Shown here in pieces: positions 33,387 through 41,389 of a stretch of 57,625 nt of DNA. The notes beneath the pieces are model-generated. The model was not told where the DNA came from, ran no database searches, and worked only from the letters and a program-made list of their open reading frames with translations. The stretch lies in NCBI RefSeq assembly GCF_024171785.1, contig NZ_JAMTCK010000015.1:1-57625 (forward strand). The letters are read 5' to 3'. Within the stretch, counting starts at the first letter, position 1, and each line of letters begins with the position of its first letter. This DNA is from Goodfellowiella coeruleoviolacea (GTDB lineage: Bacteria > Actinomycetota > Actinomycetes > Mycobacteriales > Pseudonocardiaceae). Position numbers and translations under genes: made by a program.

Positions 33387-33739
33387 GTGGACACGCCCAA
33401 CCGCGTCGAGGAGATCGTCTTCGCCGACGGGTTACCGGTCGCGGCGAAGGACGAGCAGATCACGGCGCTGTTCACCAGCGCCGGCGCCGACGGGGTCGCC
33501 GCGGCGGTCAGCTGTCTCATGGCGACCTCCGACCCCCGGGTCGCTGACTTCGTGGCGGCCTACCGCGCTGGCCGTCACCCGAGACCCATGCCCTCTGCCC
33601 GGAGTGCGGGAACTACATGCCGTTCCTGGCCGCGATCGAGAGCCGCCGCACGCCCTTCGGCCCGTTGCGGTTGCCGGGGCTGCTGTTCGGGTTCTGGTGT
33701 GACGGCTGCGCCATCTCCGCCACCCGCATCCAGGCATAG
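33387..33739 (+). pseudogene. frameshifted small zinc-ribbon protein gene
   Basis: GTG 33387 follows a GGAGG at 5 nt and opens MDTPNRVEEIVFADGLPVAAKDEQITALF, continuing to VADFVAAYRAG at about 33570. The next frame (-1) then reads HALCPECGNYMPFLAAIE and FWCDGCAISATRIQA to a TAG at 33737-33739, a clear CPEC/CDGC zinc ribbon. The two halves look like one protein of about 117 residues split by a single-base change between 33570 and 33590. No slippery heptamer is evident, so mutation or sequencing error is more likely than programmed frameshifting. Confidence 0.6.
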
Positions 33740-33839
33740 GGCCGGGTTCGGCGGCTCCGGCACGTCGGCGGTCACACGGCTGTTCGGGCGAAGCTGACCC
33801 GGCGGCCCTTCGCGGTGGCGTGGATTTCCGGTAGAGAAC

Positions 33840-34538
33840 ATGCCCGTGACCTCTCCCGACTCGCGGAGCACACCGCGGGGTTTCCGCGCGATGGTGCCGG
33901 CGGCGCTCTGGCACGAGCTGCTGCGCCGAGGCACGCGCCGGGACTACCGGACCAACGAGCACCTGCTGGTCCAGGGCGCGCCAGGCAGGTCACTGCTGGT
34001 GCTGACCGCCGGTCGGGTCAAGGTCGTGCACACCGACAGCGACGGCGGCGTGCTGCTGCTGGCCCTCAACGGGCCCGGCGACCTGCTCGGCGAGATGGCC
34101 GCCAGGGACGGCGGACCGCGCTCGGCCACGGTGGTCGCGCTCGAACCGTGCGTGGCCTACCTGCTCACCGCCGAGGCGTTCGACCACGTGCTGCGCGCGC
34201 ACGGCGGGCGCGCCGAGTTCGACCGCTACTTCGTGCGCAAGATGCGCGGCAGCAACCAGCGCACCAGCGCGCTCGCCCACCGCAGCCCCCGCCAGCGACT
34301 GATCGGCCTGCTGCTGGAGGTGATCGAGCTGGCCGGCGAGCCACCCGAGGAGCCGGTGGTGGTGCCGTTCTCGCAGACCCTGCTGGCCCAGGCGCTGGGC
34401 GTGTCCCGCAGCCTGGTCGCCCAGCTGGTGGCGCAGCTGCGCGCCGAGGGGGTGCTGCTCGCCGACCGACGCCTGTTGGTCGCCGACCTGGCCCGGCTGC
34501 GTCGGCTCGCCGCGGCAGCTGACAGGCTCACCCGCTAG
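33840..34538 (+). CDS. Crp/Fnr family transcriptional regulator
   Basis: A 232-residue Crp-type regulator. The cyclic-nucleotide domain keeps the phosphate-binding cassette GEMAARDGGPRSATVVA (about residues 84-100) with Glu, Arg and Ser in the positions used to bind cAMP in Crp. The C-terminal helix-turn-helix is QTLLAQALGVSRSLVAQLVAQLRAEGVL. No FNR-type cysteine cluster is present. A CRP-like site lies immediately downstream, in front of the nucleotide-cyclase-like gene, suggesting that regulator and cyclase form one circuit. Confidence 0.9.
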   Translation: MPVTSPDSRSTPRGFRAMVPAALWHELLRRGTRRDYRTNEHLLVQGAPGRSLLVLTAGRVKVVHTDSDGGVLLLALNGPGDLLGEMAARDGGPRSATVVALEPCVAYLLTAEAFDHVLRAHGGRAEFDRYFVRKMRGSNQRTSALAHRSPRQRLIGLLLEVIELAGEPPEEPVVVPFSQTLLAQALGVSRSLVAQLVAQLRAEGVLLADRRLLVADLARLRRLAAAADRLTR

Positions 34539-34540
34539 CC

Positions 34541-34579
34541 GTCACAATGTGACCTGCGTCACCGTTCATTTGTTCATTC
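34541..34579. promoter_or_regulatory. CRP-like site with adjacent repeats
   Basis: TGTGACCTGCGTCACC (34548-34563) fits the CRP pattern TGTGA-N6-TCACA except for the last base. It overlaps a perfect palindrome GTCACAATGTGAC (34541-34553) and is followed by two 8-bp tandem repeats GTTCATTT and GTTCATTC (34564-34579). The cluster lies about 90 bp before the cyclase-like gene. Confidence 0.6.
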
Positions 34580-34666
34580 GTGGACAATCCGCCGGCCGCG
34601 GCGGTGGCACGGTGAACGCACGGTCGCGGCACATCGATCAGGGATCGGAAGGGACGAGGACTGGAC

Positions 34667-35617
34667 ATGGTTGACGCACCACACGAGCCGGCTCAGCGGA
34701 TTCGGGAACTGCCGCCCTACCAGGCAGTTGTCGTGGTGGACATCGAGCGGTTCAGCGACAACCAGGCCGCGGACCACCGCTACCTCATCGAGGAGGTGCC
34801 CGGGGTGCTCCGCACGGCGCTGCAGCACGCCGGCCACGGCGATCTCTGGGAGGAACGCCGGTTCCCGGAGAGCACCGGCGACGGGTACGCGGTGGGGTTC
34901 CGGCCGGAGGTGCTGCCCGTCCTGGTCGGGCCGTTCCTGGACAGCCTGCAGGCCACGCTGCGCGAGTACGACAAGTTCCTGCGCTGGCAGAACCGGAACA
35001 CGCGGATGCGGCTGCGGGTGGGCATCTCGGTCGGCCCGCTCACCCTGTCCGAGGACGACCGGCTGGGCAGCGGCTCGGGCGACGCCCGGGTGGAGGTGAG
35101 CCGGCTGCTGGAGGCCGAGGAACTGCGGCAGCTGCTGGCCAACTCGCACAAGGACGTCACCTTCGTCGCCGCGATCCTGTCCGCCCGGGTCTACGAGGAC
35201 GTGGTGGCCAGCGGCTACGCCACCAAGCCGACCAGCGTGTTCGTGCCGACCACCGTGCGGGTGAAGCAGTACCGGGGCACCGCCTACCTGCACGTGCCCG
35301 AACCGTCGGGGGACCTGCTCACCCAGGGGTTCGGCACCGGCGCGAGCACCGACCAGAGCGACGAGACCGAGCCGGACACCGGGCCCGAGGACGAGGTGAG
35401 CGACGTGATCAGGGAACCAAGGCCGACCGTGCGCGACGTGCGCAACTCCATCTCCGGCCAGGTGCACGGGACCGCGATCCAGGCCGGCTACATCGACAGC
35501 TACACCCACCACCGCGGCGGCGACCAGAACGTGACCGGCAACGACAACATCGTGGTCGGCCGGGACCTGCGGGGCGGTGTCAACAGGATCCCGAAGAAGA
35601 AGCGGGGCGACCGGTGA
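34667..35617 (+). CDS. nucleotide-cyclase-like protein with C-terminal VTGxDNxVxGRD motif
   Basis: A 316-residue protein. Residues about 18-190 resemble a class III nucleotide cyclase: VVVVDIERFS (metal Asp25), STGDGYAVGF (Asp72), and RMRLRVGISVGPL (113-125), so both metal aspartates are kept. ARVEVSRLLEAEELRQLL follows as in actinobacterial cyclase-like proteins. The C-terminal tail after an acidic linker has NSISGQVHGTAIQAGYIDS, a peptide type seen in actinobacterial multi-gene conflict systems, then NVTGNDNIVVGRD. ATG 34667 is used. The stop overlaps the next GTG start (GTGA). It may make or sense a nucleotide signal for the neighbouring Crp protein; activity is unproven. Confidence 0.7.
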   Translation: MVDAPHEPAQRIRELPPYQAVVVVDIERFSDNQAADHRYLIEEVPGVLRTALQHAGHGDLWEERRFPESTGDGYAVGFRPEVLPVLVGPFLDSLQATLREYDKFLRWQNRNTRMRLRVGISVGPLTLSEDDRLGSGSGDARVEVSRLLEAEELRQLLANSHKDVTFVAAILSARVYEDVVASGYATKPTSVFVPTTVRVKQYRGTAYLHVPEPSGDLLTQGFGTGASTDQSDETEPDTGPEDEVSDVIREPRPTVRDVRNSISGQVHGTAIQAGYIDSYTHHRGGDQNVTGNDNIVVGRDLRGGVNRIPKKKRGDR

Positions 35618-37731
35618 CCGCCCCTGGCGTGCCCGCCACCACCGACCTCGACCGCGACCGCGACCGGGACCTCGATCTCGACCGGGACCGCGACCGCGAC
35701 CGCGATCTCGACATCGACCAGGATGTCACCGGCGACCGCAACCGCGTCGCCGGCCGCGACTACTACCACCGGCTGACCCAGTACGTGTTCTTCGGCGCGG
35801 ACGGCGCCCCGGTCCCGCCCAGCGCCACCGGCAGCACCCTGCTGGACAGCGCCACCGTCCACTGGCACCTGACCACGTTCGTCCGGCCCGCCGGGTTCAC
35901 CTCGGCACTGGACAAGCTGCGCGGCGACGACCGGGTCGTGTTCGTGGCCGACCAGGACACCGGGATCAACCTGCGCGCCCTGGGCATCGCCCTGCTGGAC
36001 GCGGTGTTCGGCGCGCCCGATCCGGCGATCGACCTCATCGAGGCCGACGTCGACCTCGACCTCGGGGCCCGTCCGGTCGCGGACAACGCCCTGGTGCTGC
36101 TGGACCTCACCGCGATGGAAACCGGCGGTCGGGTGGACAGCCAGCTCGGCGCGTTCCTCGGCCGGATCGTCGAGGCCCGGGGTCGCCTGGTGGTGCTGTT
36201 GCCCGGGGCGGCGAACACCACCGCGCTCGCCGACCGCTACGGCCACCTGGTCGCCGAGATCACCGCCGCGCCACCAGCCACCGACGTGCTGCGCGCCCAC
36301 CTGACCGCCAGCGGGGTCGACCCGGCCACGGCCGACGCGGTGCTGGCGGATGCGGCCGTCACCGACATCTGCCTGCGCGCTCGCCCGGCCGACGTGGTGC
36401 GGCTGGCCCGCCTGTTCTGCTCGGTCACCCCGGACCCGGCCGCCGACCCGGCCGGCGACCCGGCCGGCCGGCTGGCCGAGGCCGTGGCCGCCTACCACAA
36501 CTGGTCGGACGAGCTGGCCATCGAGTTCGACCAGTGCGCCGATCCGAGGCGGCGGGCGCTGCTGCTGGCCACCGCCCTGCTCAACGGCGGCCAACTGGAG
36601 CACGTCTACCGCGCCGAGGCCGCGCTGCTGCGGATCACCAACGCGCCGGACACCGGACCGCAGGGGCTGGCCAGCGAGAGCTTCCGGGCCCGGCTGGCCG
36701 GGTTGCGCGGGGTGGAGATCAGCGACGACCGGGTGCGGTTCACCCGCAGCGCCTACGACTTCTCCGTGCTGCACCACGTGTGGCAGGGCTACCCGCAGCT
36801 GCGCGGCGCACTGGTCGACTGGCTGGTGGCCGTGCCGCTGGACCCCGAGATCCTGCTGGACCGGTGGGACGTGCCGATGCTGGCGGACCGGGTGGTGGAG
36901 CTGTGCGCGCGGAACAACATGGCCGCGCCGGTCGTGCGGGCGGTCCGGGTGTGGTCGGCCGCGCCCCAGGCGGCCACCAGGGAACTGGCGGACACCGTGC
37001 TCGGCCTGGCCGCCGTCCGCGCCCCCATCGGGCAGCGGATCCGGGCCCGGATCTACGAGTGGGCCCGGGACCCCCGGCTGCCCGGCCGGATGGTGCGCAC
37101 GATCGTCGCGGTGTGCCGGCGGGAGTTCGGTCGGACGCACAGCACCGCGCTGACCGCGCTGGGCTGGCTGGCCGGGCACGACGAGCCGTGGGTGGCCGAC
37201 CTGGTGGTGGACACCGTGCTCGGCCTGGCCGCGCACCCCGGCGGCCCCGAGGCGGTGCTCACCCGGGTGGCCGAGTGGGTGGCCGGGGGGCGGGCCGGGC
37301 AGTGGCTGCTGGGCGTGCGGGTGCTGGTCGAGCTGACCGTGACCGAGAGCGGTCCGCTCACCCCGGCGGACCTCGCCGGTGACACGCTGGTCCACGACCT
37401 GGTGGTGCGGTCCTGGGACGCTGTGCTGGACGGCGTCGACCACGGCAAACGCGACTGGGCGGTGCGGGCGTGGCTGACCCTGGCCAAGGACGCGCGCTGG
37501 CGGGACGCGCTGTTGGACGTTCTGGTGACGGCCGCCGGCGAACGTGCTCGCCCATTGGACTCCTTGCGGCTGACCGCCGAACGCTGGCACCGTGACATGG
37601 CGGTTCCCCACTGGCCCGCCGCTGGCGAGGCCGACGAGCGGGCCGTGGTCGACGCTCTGGACGAGCGCATCGATCGAGTGCATCCGTTGGCCCTGCGGCG
37701 CTCGCCCGCAGAGGAGGGGACACCCCGATGA
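35614..37731 (+). CDS. large STAND-like protein with degenerate P-loop and alternating-Asp tract
   Basis: A 705-residue protein. Residues 11-37 are a strict alternation with Asp at every second position (14 in a row, spaced by Leu, Arg, Ile or Gln), followed by VTGDRNRVAGRDYY (38-51), a motif shared with the preceding protein. At 90-130 FVRPAGFTSALDKL then VVFVADQDTGINLRA sits where related actinobacterial proteins have a P-loop; Gly-Lys is missing, so nucleotide binding is doubtful. VLLDLT at 161-166 resembles Walker B. The remaining 450 residues are helical, possibly HEAT-like repeats. It overlaps both neighbours by 4 bp. It may be a scaffold or effector controlled by the cyclase-like protein; no enzyme activity is recognised. 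Confidence 0.65.
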   Translation: MTAPGVPATTDLDRDRDRDLDLDRDRDRDRDLDIDQDVTGDRNRVAGRDYYHRLTQYVFFGADGAPVPPSATGSTLLDSATVHWHLTTFVRPAGFTSALDKLRGDDRVVFVADQDTGINLRALGIALLDAVFGAPDPAIDLIEADVDLDLGARPVADNALVLLDLTAMETGGRVDSQLGAFLGRIVEARGRLVVLLPGAANTTALADRYGHLVAEITAAPPATDVLRAHLTASGVDPATADAVLADAAVTDICLRARPADVVRLARLFCSVTPDPAADPAGDPAGRLAEAVAAYHNWSDELAIEFDQCADPRRRALLLATALLNGGQLEHVYRAEAALLRITNAPDTGPQGLASESFRARLAGLRGVEISDDRVRFTRSAYDFSVLHHVWQGYPQLRGALVDWLVAVPLDPEILLDRWDVPMLADRVVELCARNNMAAPVVRAVRVWSAAPQAATRELADTVLGLAAVRAPIGQRIRARIYEWARDPRLPGRMVRTIVAVCRREFGRTHSTALTALGWLAGHDEPWVADLVVDTVLGLAAHPGGPEAVLTRVAEWVAGGRAGQWLLGVRVLVELTVTESGPLTPADLAGDTLVHDLVVRSWDAVLDGVDHGKRDWAVRAWLTLAKDARWRDALLDVLVTAAGERARPLDSLRLTAERWHRDMAVPHWPAAGEADERAVVDALDERIDRVHPLALRRSPAEEGTPR
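35644..35724 (+). repeat. GAC/GAT-rich tract encoding 14 alternating aspartates
   Basis: Hexanucleotide-like repeats of GACCGC, GACCTC and GATCTC encode (Asp-X)14 at residues 11-37-38 of the large P-loop-like protein. The tract stays in frame and could expand or contract by six bases. Confidence 0.85.
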
Positions 37732-38615
37732 CGACCAGACCGTGGCCGGACACCAGTCCGGGATTATTCGGGTCCGTGGCCGAGCGGTGGCGCAAGCGCC
37801 GCGAACGCCGTTACCTCGCCGCCGCGGATCGACGGGCCGCCTCGGCCGCTGCCGAGGCCACCGCCCCTGCCGTGCCCGAGCCCGAGCACCACCGCAAGGA
37901 GTACCAGACCGCGCTGCCCAGCAGCATGTCCTTTGTGGACTTCCAGGCCAGCTTCACCGTGGTGTGGACGTTGGACGGCCGTGCCGACTACCGGCACGCC
38001 ATTCCCCAGTCCACGGCGGTGAACGCGATCGTGCAGCGGGCCGCGGCCATCACCAGGCAGGCCAATCCCGTGCACCACAAGCCGTTGCGCGAACAGCTCG
38101 CCTTCGAGCTTGGCAAGCGGTTGCAGGTGGAGAACACCAACGTGTGGGCGCGCGCCGAGGACGTGCACATCACCGTCGAGGAGGCCGACCTCGACCTGGT
38201 CCGCCGGCACGTCGAGCTGAACCGGCGGCGCGAGCTGCGCCAAGCCGAGCGGGAACTGGAGCGGGCCGAGCTGCGGTACCTGCGCGACAACGTGTTCAAC
38301 AGCGTGGGCAACGCCCTGCTGTGGTGGTTGCACCACAACGACAACCAGATCGAGCGGATCGGCGAGGTGGCACCGCAACTGACCCAGTTGGTGCGGCTGG
38401 TGAGCGGTCAGGAACAGGTGCACTGGGCGGACAACCTGTTGGCCGCGCTGGAAGAGGCCTCGCCCGGTGGACTCGGCGAGGCCCAGCGGCTCGGCCTGGC
38501 CGGCTACCTCGGCCAGGTGCTCGGCGAGTACGGCGGCCCCGGCGCCAAGGACGAGTTCGAGACCAGGGCCAAGGACTGGGGGGTGGGGCGGGGCGGCCCG
38601 CGCGAGGGGGAGTAG
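37728..38615 (+). CDS. conserved-looking protein of unknown function, third gene of the cyclase operon
   Basis: A 295-residue protein with no family I recognise. Residues 15-55 are basic then Ala/Pro-rich; about 60-165 look like mixed beta/alpha fold (MSFVDFQASFTVVWTLDGRADY); 165-215 form a charged coiled helix (RRRELRQAERELERAELRYLRDNVF) ending in LLWWLHHND; the C-terminus is Gly-rich. The ordering loosely recalls SPFH-like proteins with a helical tail, but no membrane helix is present. ATG 37728 overlaps the upstream stop by 4 bp, so it belongs to the same operon. A strong hairpin follows 24 bp downstream. Confidence 0.7.
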   Translation: MTTRPWPDTSPGLFGSVAERWRKRRERRYLAAADRRAASAAAEATAPAVPEPEHHRKEYQTALPSSMSFVDFQASFTVVWTLDGRADYRHAIPQSTAVNAIVQRAAAITRQANPVHHKPLREQLAFELGKRLQVENTNVWARAEDVHITVEEADLDLVRRHVELNRRRELRQAERELERAELRYLRDNVFNSVGNALLWWLHHNDNQIERIGEVAPQLTQLVRLVSGQEQVHWADNLLAALEEASPGGLGEAQRLGLAGYLGQVLGEYGGPGAKDEFETRAKDWGVGRGGPREGE

Positions 38616-38638
38616 GGGGAAGCGGGACGCTCCAACCC

Positions 38639-38673
38639 GGGGCCCCGGCCTTTGTGGGGAAGGCCGGGGCCCC
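38639..38673 (+). terminator. strong hairpin terminator of the cyclase operon
   Basis: GGGGCCCCGGCCTT (38639-38652) and AAGGCCGGGGCCCC (38660-38673) form a perfect 14-bp stem with a 7-base loop, without a U-tract. Confidence 0.85.
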
Positions 38674-38779
38674 ACGCCGTGGACAGGTGGACCGGGGGGG
38701 GAGGAGGGGGCGGGTGACGCGCGGCAGCCCCCGCGCGGCCCGGGGGAGCGGGTGCGCGGGGGCTGCGGGCCGGCGGGGG

Positions 38780-38980
38780 TTACTCGGCGGGTGCGTCGCA
38801 GACCAGGCCGGTCAGGTCGACGCCAACGGGTTGGGCGTCGGCGGGGATGCAGGTCAGGTCGGTCAGGTCGTCGGGAACCTCGCTGCCAACGGTGATGTTG
38901 TCGGCGGCGGCCGTGCCGGCGCTGGTGAACAAGCCGGCCAGGATCAGCGTGGCAGCGGCGAATGCCTTGCGGACGGACAT
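38780..38980 (-). CDS. small secreted protein
   Basis: A 66-residue exported protein. MSVRKAFAAATLILAGLFTSAGTAAA is a signal peptide; the mature part of about 40 residues is acidic and has two cysteines (LTCIPAD and GLVCDAP), probably one disulfide. ATG 38980 follows GGAGGA. No family recognised; not a chaplin (no GNTISV motif). Confidence 0.8.
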   Translation of the reverse strand: MSVRKAFAAATLILAGLFTSAGTAAADNITVGSEVPDDLTDLTCIPADAQPVGVDLTGLVCDAPAE

Positions 38981-39134
38981 GTGTTCCTCCACGGGGATGC
39001 TGGAGTGGCGGGGCACCACGGCGTGTTCCCGGACCGTCGAGGACCGGACCCGGAACACGAATGGCCCGACTCACTGAAACATCAACAGGATTGCGGTGGA
39101 ACGCCGACACGGCGAATGCCGCCTGGTCGGGTGA

Positions 39135-39890
39135 TCATGGTGTCCGGTTGGGACTGTCCACTCGGTGCGGTCCGTCGGCGGCGGTGAGGTCGAGGTAGGT
39201 GGACAGCTGGGCCGCGCCGTCGAGCATCGCCCGGCTCCGCTGCTGGAGCCGGGCGCGCCAGGTGTGCAGCTCCTCCTTGAGCGGGCCGACCCCGCCCGCG
39301 TTCCTGACCTGGTCGATCACCAGGGCGATCTGCTCCAGCAGGTAGCCGCCTCGGCGCAGCTGGTGGGCCAGCCGGGCGTCGCGCACGGTGTCCGGCAGGT
39401 AGTGGCGGTAGCCGGTGGCGGGGTCGCGGTGCGGGTGGAGCACCCCGGCCTCCTCCCACTTGCGCAGCGTCGCGGGGTGCACGTCGAGCTGGTGGGCCAG
39501 GGCGCCGACGGTCAGCGGCGCGCGATCGGCGGCCGGGCTCGGCTCCGTCGAGGCCAGCTTCTCCAGTGCGCTGGCGACCTCGTCGAGGGTGGTGCGGTCG
39601 CGCAGCAGTTCGGCGTGGCCCTGGTCGATGAGCCGGAACACCGCGTCGTGGTCGGCGGCGTTGGCGGCCCGCAGGATCTCGGTCGCCGCCTGGTGGCCGT
39701 GCCCCGGCCGCAGCGCCAGGAAGGTGCGCAGCGCCTGGGCGTGGACCGGGGTGTACCGGCGGTAGCCCTGCGGACCGCGGGTGGCCGGCGGCAGGATGCC
39801 CGCCTCCTCGTAGTTGCGGATCGCCTGCGCGGACAGCCCGTGCTCGCGGGCGAGATCGGCGGGCCGGAGCCGGTCCGAACGCGACGCCAT
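39135..39890 (-). CDS. TioE-like MerR regulator with two helix-turn-helix domains
   Basis: A 251-residue MerR-type protein with two DNA-binding domains: LRPADLAREHGLSAQAIRNYEEAGILPPATRGPQGYRRY at the N-terminus and LTVGALAHQLDVHPATLRKWEEAGVLHPHRDPATGYRHY at about residue 126. This duplicated layout marks the TioE family, named from the thiocoraline cluster. It diverges from an erythromycin-esterase-like gene with a palindrome between them, and probably regulates it. Confidence 0.9.
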   Translation of the reverse strand: MASRSDRLRPADLAREHGLSAQAIRNYEEAGILPPATRGPQGYRRYTPVHAQALRTFLALRPGHGHQAATEILRAANAADHDAVFRLIDQGHAELLRDRTTLDEVASALEKLASTEPSPAADRAPLTVGALAHQLDVHPATLRKWEEAGVLHPHRDPATGYRHYLPDTVRDARLAHQLRRGGYLLEQIALVIDQVRNAGGVGPLKEELHTWRARLQQRSRAMLDGAAQLSTYLDLTAADGPHRVDSPNRTP

Positions 39891-39943
39891 GAAACCTCCC
39901 GTTGAGGGTTGACGCGGTTATTGCAGTCTTCGCTCTGCGAAAT

Positions 39944-39964
39944 CCTTAAACGAATTGTTCAAGG
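39944..39964. promoter_or_regulatory. 8-5-8 palindrome in the tioE-like/esterase promoter
   Basis: CCTTAAAC and GTTCAAGG flank GAATT, giving an inverted repeat with one mismatch pair, located 42 bp before the esterase ATG and 54 bp before the regulator start. TTGACG at 39909-39914 could be a -35 element. Confidence 0.6.
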
Positions 39965-40005
39965 ATACGTTAGAAGGGTCGGATCTGGGAAAGGAAGGTG
40001 TGGCG

Positions 40006-41265
40006 ATGTCCGCTGCCGCTGTCGGTTCGCTTGGTTGGCGGTTCGGTGCCGAGGAGGCCGATCTCGGCGACGCACTGGACCGGTTCCTGGCCGCCAGACC
40101 GGTCCAGCCCCGGGTGCTGGGGCTCGGTGAGCCCACGCACCTGTTCGCGGCGTTCCCGTTGCTGCGCAACCGCGTGTTGCGGCACCTGGTCGAGCGGCAC
40201 GGCTACCGCTCCATCGCGATCGAGAGTGACTGCGTGGCCGGCCTGGTCGTCAACGACCACGTCACCACGGGTGCGGGCGACCTCGACGAGGTGGTGGCGA
40301 ACGGCCTGAGCCACGGCTTCCGGGACGAGGCGGCCAACCGCGAGCTGATCGCCTGGCTGCGCGCGGTCAACGCGGCGCGCGACCCAGCCGACCACGTGCG
40401 GTTCCACGGGTTCGACGCGCCGATCGAGATGAGCCACGCGGCCAGTCCCCGCCAGGCGCTCACCGCGCTGCACGACTACCTCGCGGCGCACCTCGACCCG
40501 GCCAGGGTGCCCCACTCCATCGCCGCCGTTGACGAGCTGGTCGGCGACGACAACGAGTGGACCAACCCCGAGGCGGGCATGGACCCGACCCGGTCGGTTG
40601 GCCGGTCGGCGCGTGCCCGCCAGCTCCGGGTGGTCAGCGACGACCTGATCGGGGTGCTGGCGGCCGAGGCGCCCAGCCTGCGCGCCGCCACCTCGCCGGC
40701 CGCGTACGACCGGGCGTGCCTGTTCGCGCGCACGGCCCAGGGCCTGCTGCGGTACCACGCGGTGATGGCGGACCCGGGCACCGAGCGGGTGGCCAGGATG
40801 CTGGCGACCCGGGACGCGATGATGGCGGACAACCTGGTGGCGATCGCGGCGGCCGAGGCCGAGCGCGGCCCGACGCTGGTCTTCGCGCACAACGGCCACC
40901 TCCAGCGGCATCGGACGCGCTGGCGCAACGACGTGGTGGACGTGCGGTGGTGGAGCGCGGGCGCCCTGGTCGCGCCACGCCTTGGTGCCGACTACGCGGT
41001 GATCGGCGCGGACTTCGGGGTGGCGCCCGCTGTCGGCCTGACCGATCCGGGATCGGACAGCCTGCAAGGGCTGCTCGCCGAGTCCACTGAGGACGGTGCG
41101 CTCTACCCGGCCGACCAACTCGTCGAGGCGCTGGGCGGGCGCACCGACCTCGTGCCGAGGCGCGACGCGGCGGCCGAGCCCCGCTACATCCCGCTGGACG
41201 TCGAGGCGCTGGGCGGGGTCGACGCGATCGCGCTGGTCAGGGACGCCGGGCCGGCGGAGCACTGA
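40006..41265 (+). CDS. erythromycin esterase family protein
   Basis: A 419-residue member of the erythromycin esterase/succinoglycan-biosynthesis (EreA-like) family: LGLGEPTHLFAAFPLLRNRVLRHLVERHGYRSIAIESD near the N-terminus and VFAHNGHLQRH in the second half carry the conserved Glu and His residues. True EreA/EreB enzymes open macrolide lactones; many actinobacterial homologues are uncharacterised. ATG 40006 follows AAGGAAGG. The divergent TioE-like regulator suggests drug- or metabolite-induced expression. Confidence 0.88.
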   Translation: MSAAAVGSLGWRFGAEEADLGDALDRFLAARPVQPRVLGLGEPTHLFAAFPLLRNRVLRHLVERHGYRSIAIESDCVAGLVVNDHVTTGAGDLDEVVANGLSHGFRDEAANRELIAWLRAVNAARDPADHVRFHGFDAPIEMSHAASPRQALTALHDYLAAHLDPARVPHSIAAVDELVGDDNEWTNPEAGMDPTRSVGRSARARQLRVVSDDLIGVLAAEAPSLRAATSPAAYDRACLFARTAQGLLRYHAVMADPGTERVARMLATRDAMMADNLVAIAAAEAERGPTLVFAHNGHLQRHRTRWRNDVVDVRWWSAGALVAPRLGADYAVIGADFGVAPAVGLTDPGSDSLQGLLAESTEDGALYPADQLVEALGGRTDLVPRRDAAAEPRYIPLDVEALGGVDAIALVRDAGPAEH

Positions 41266-41389
41266 GCGGCGGCCAGGTGGTTCGCTCGTCCGCCGCTGGA
41301 ACCGACCGCCGACAGTCCCGTGTCGGCGGTCCTGGCCGGCCCGACTGGTCCACAGTGGACCGGCCGGGCCGGCGTCGGTTCAGGGCTTG

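Noticed and set aside
33387-33739. Programmed -1 frameshift
   Set aside because: No X-XXY-YYZ slippery heptamer or clear downstream stimulatory structure near the frame switch.
38780-38980. Chaplin or rodlin
   Set aside because: Right size and signal peptide, but no chaplin-type hydrophobic GNTISV segment or rodlin pattern.
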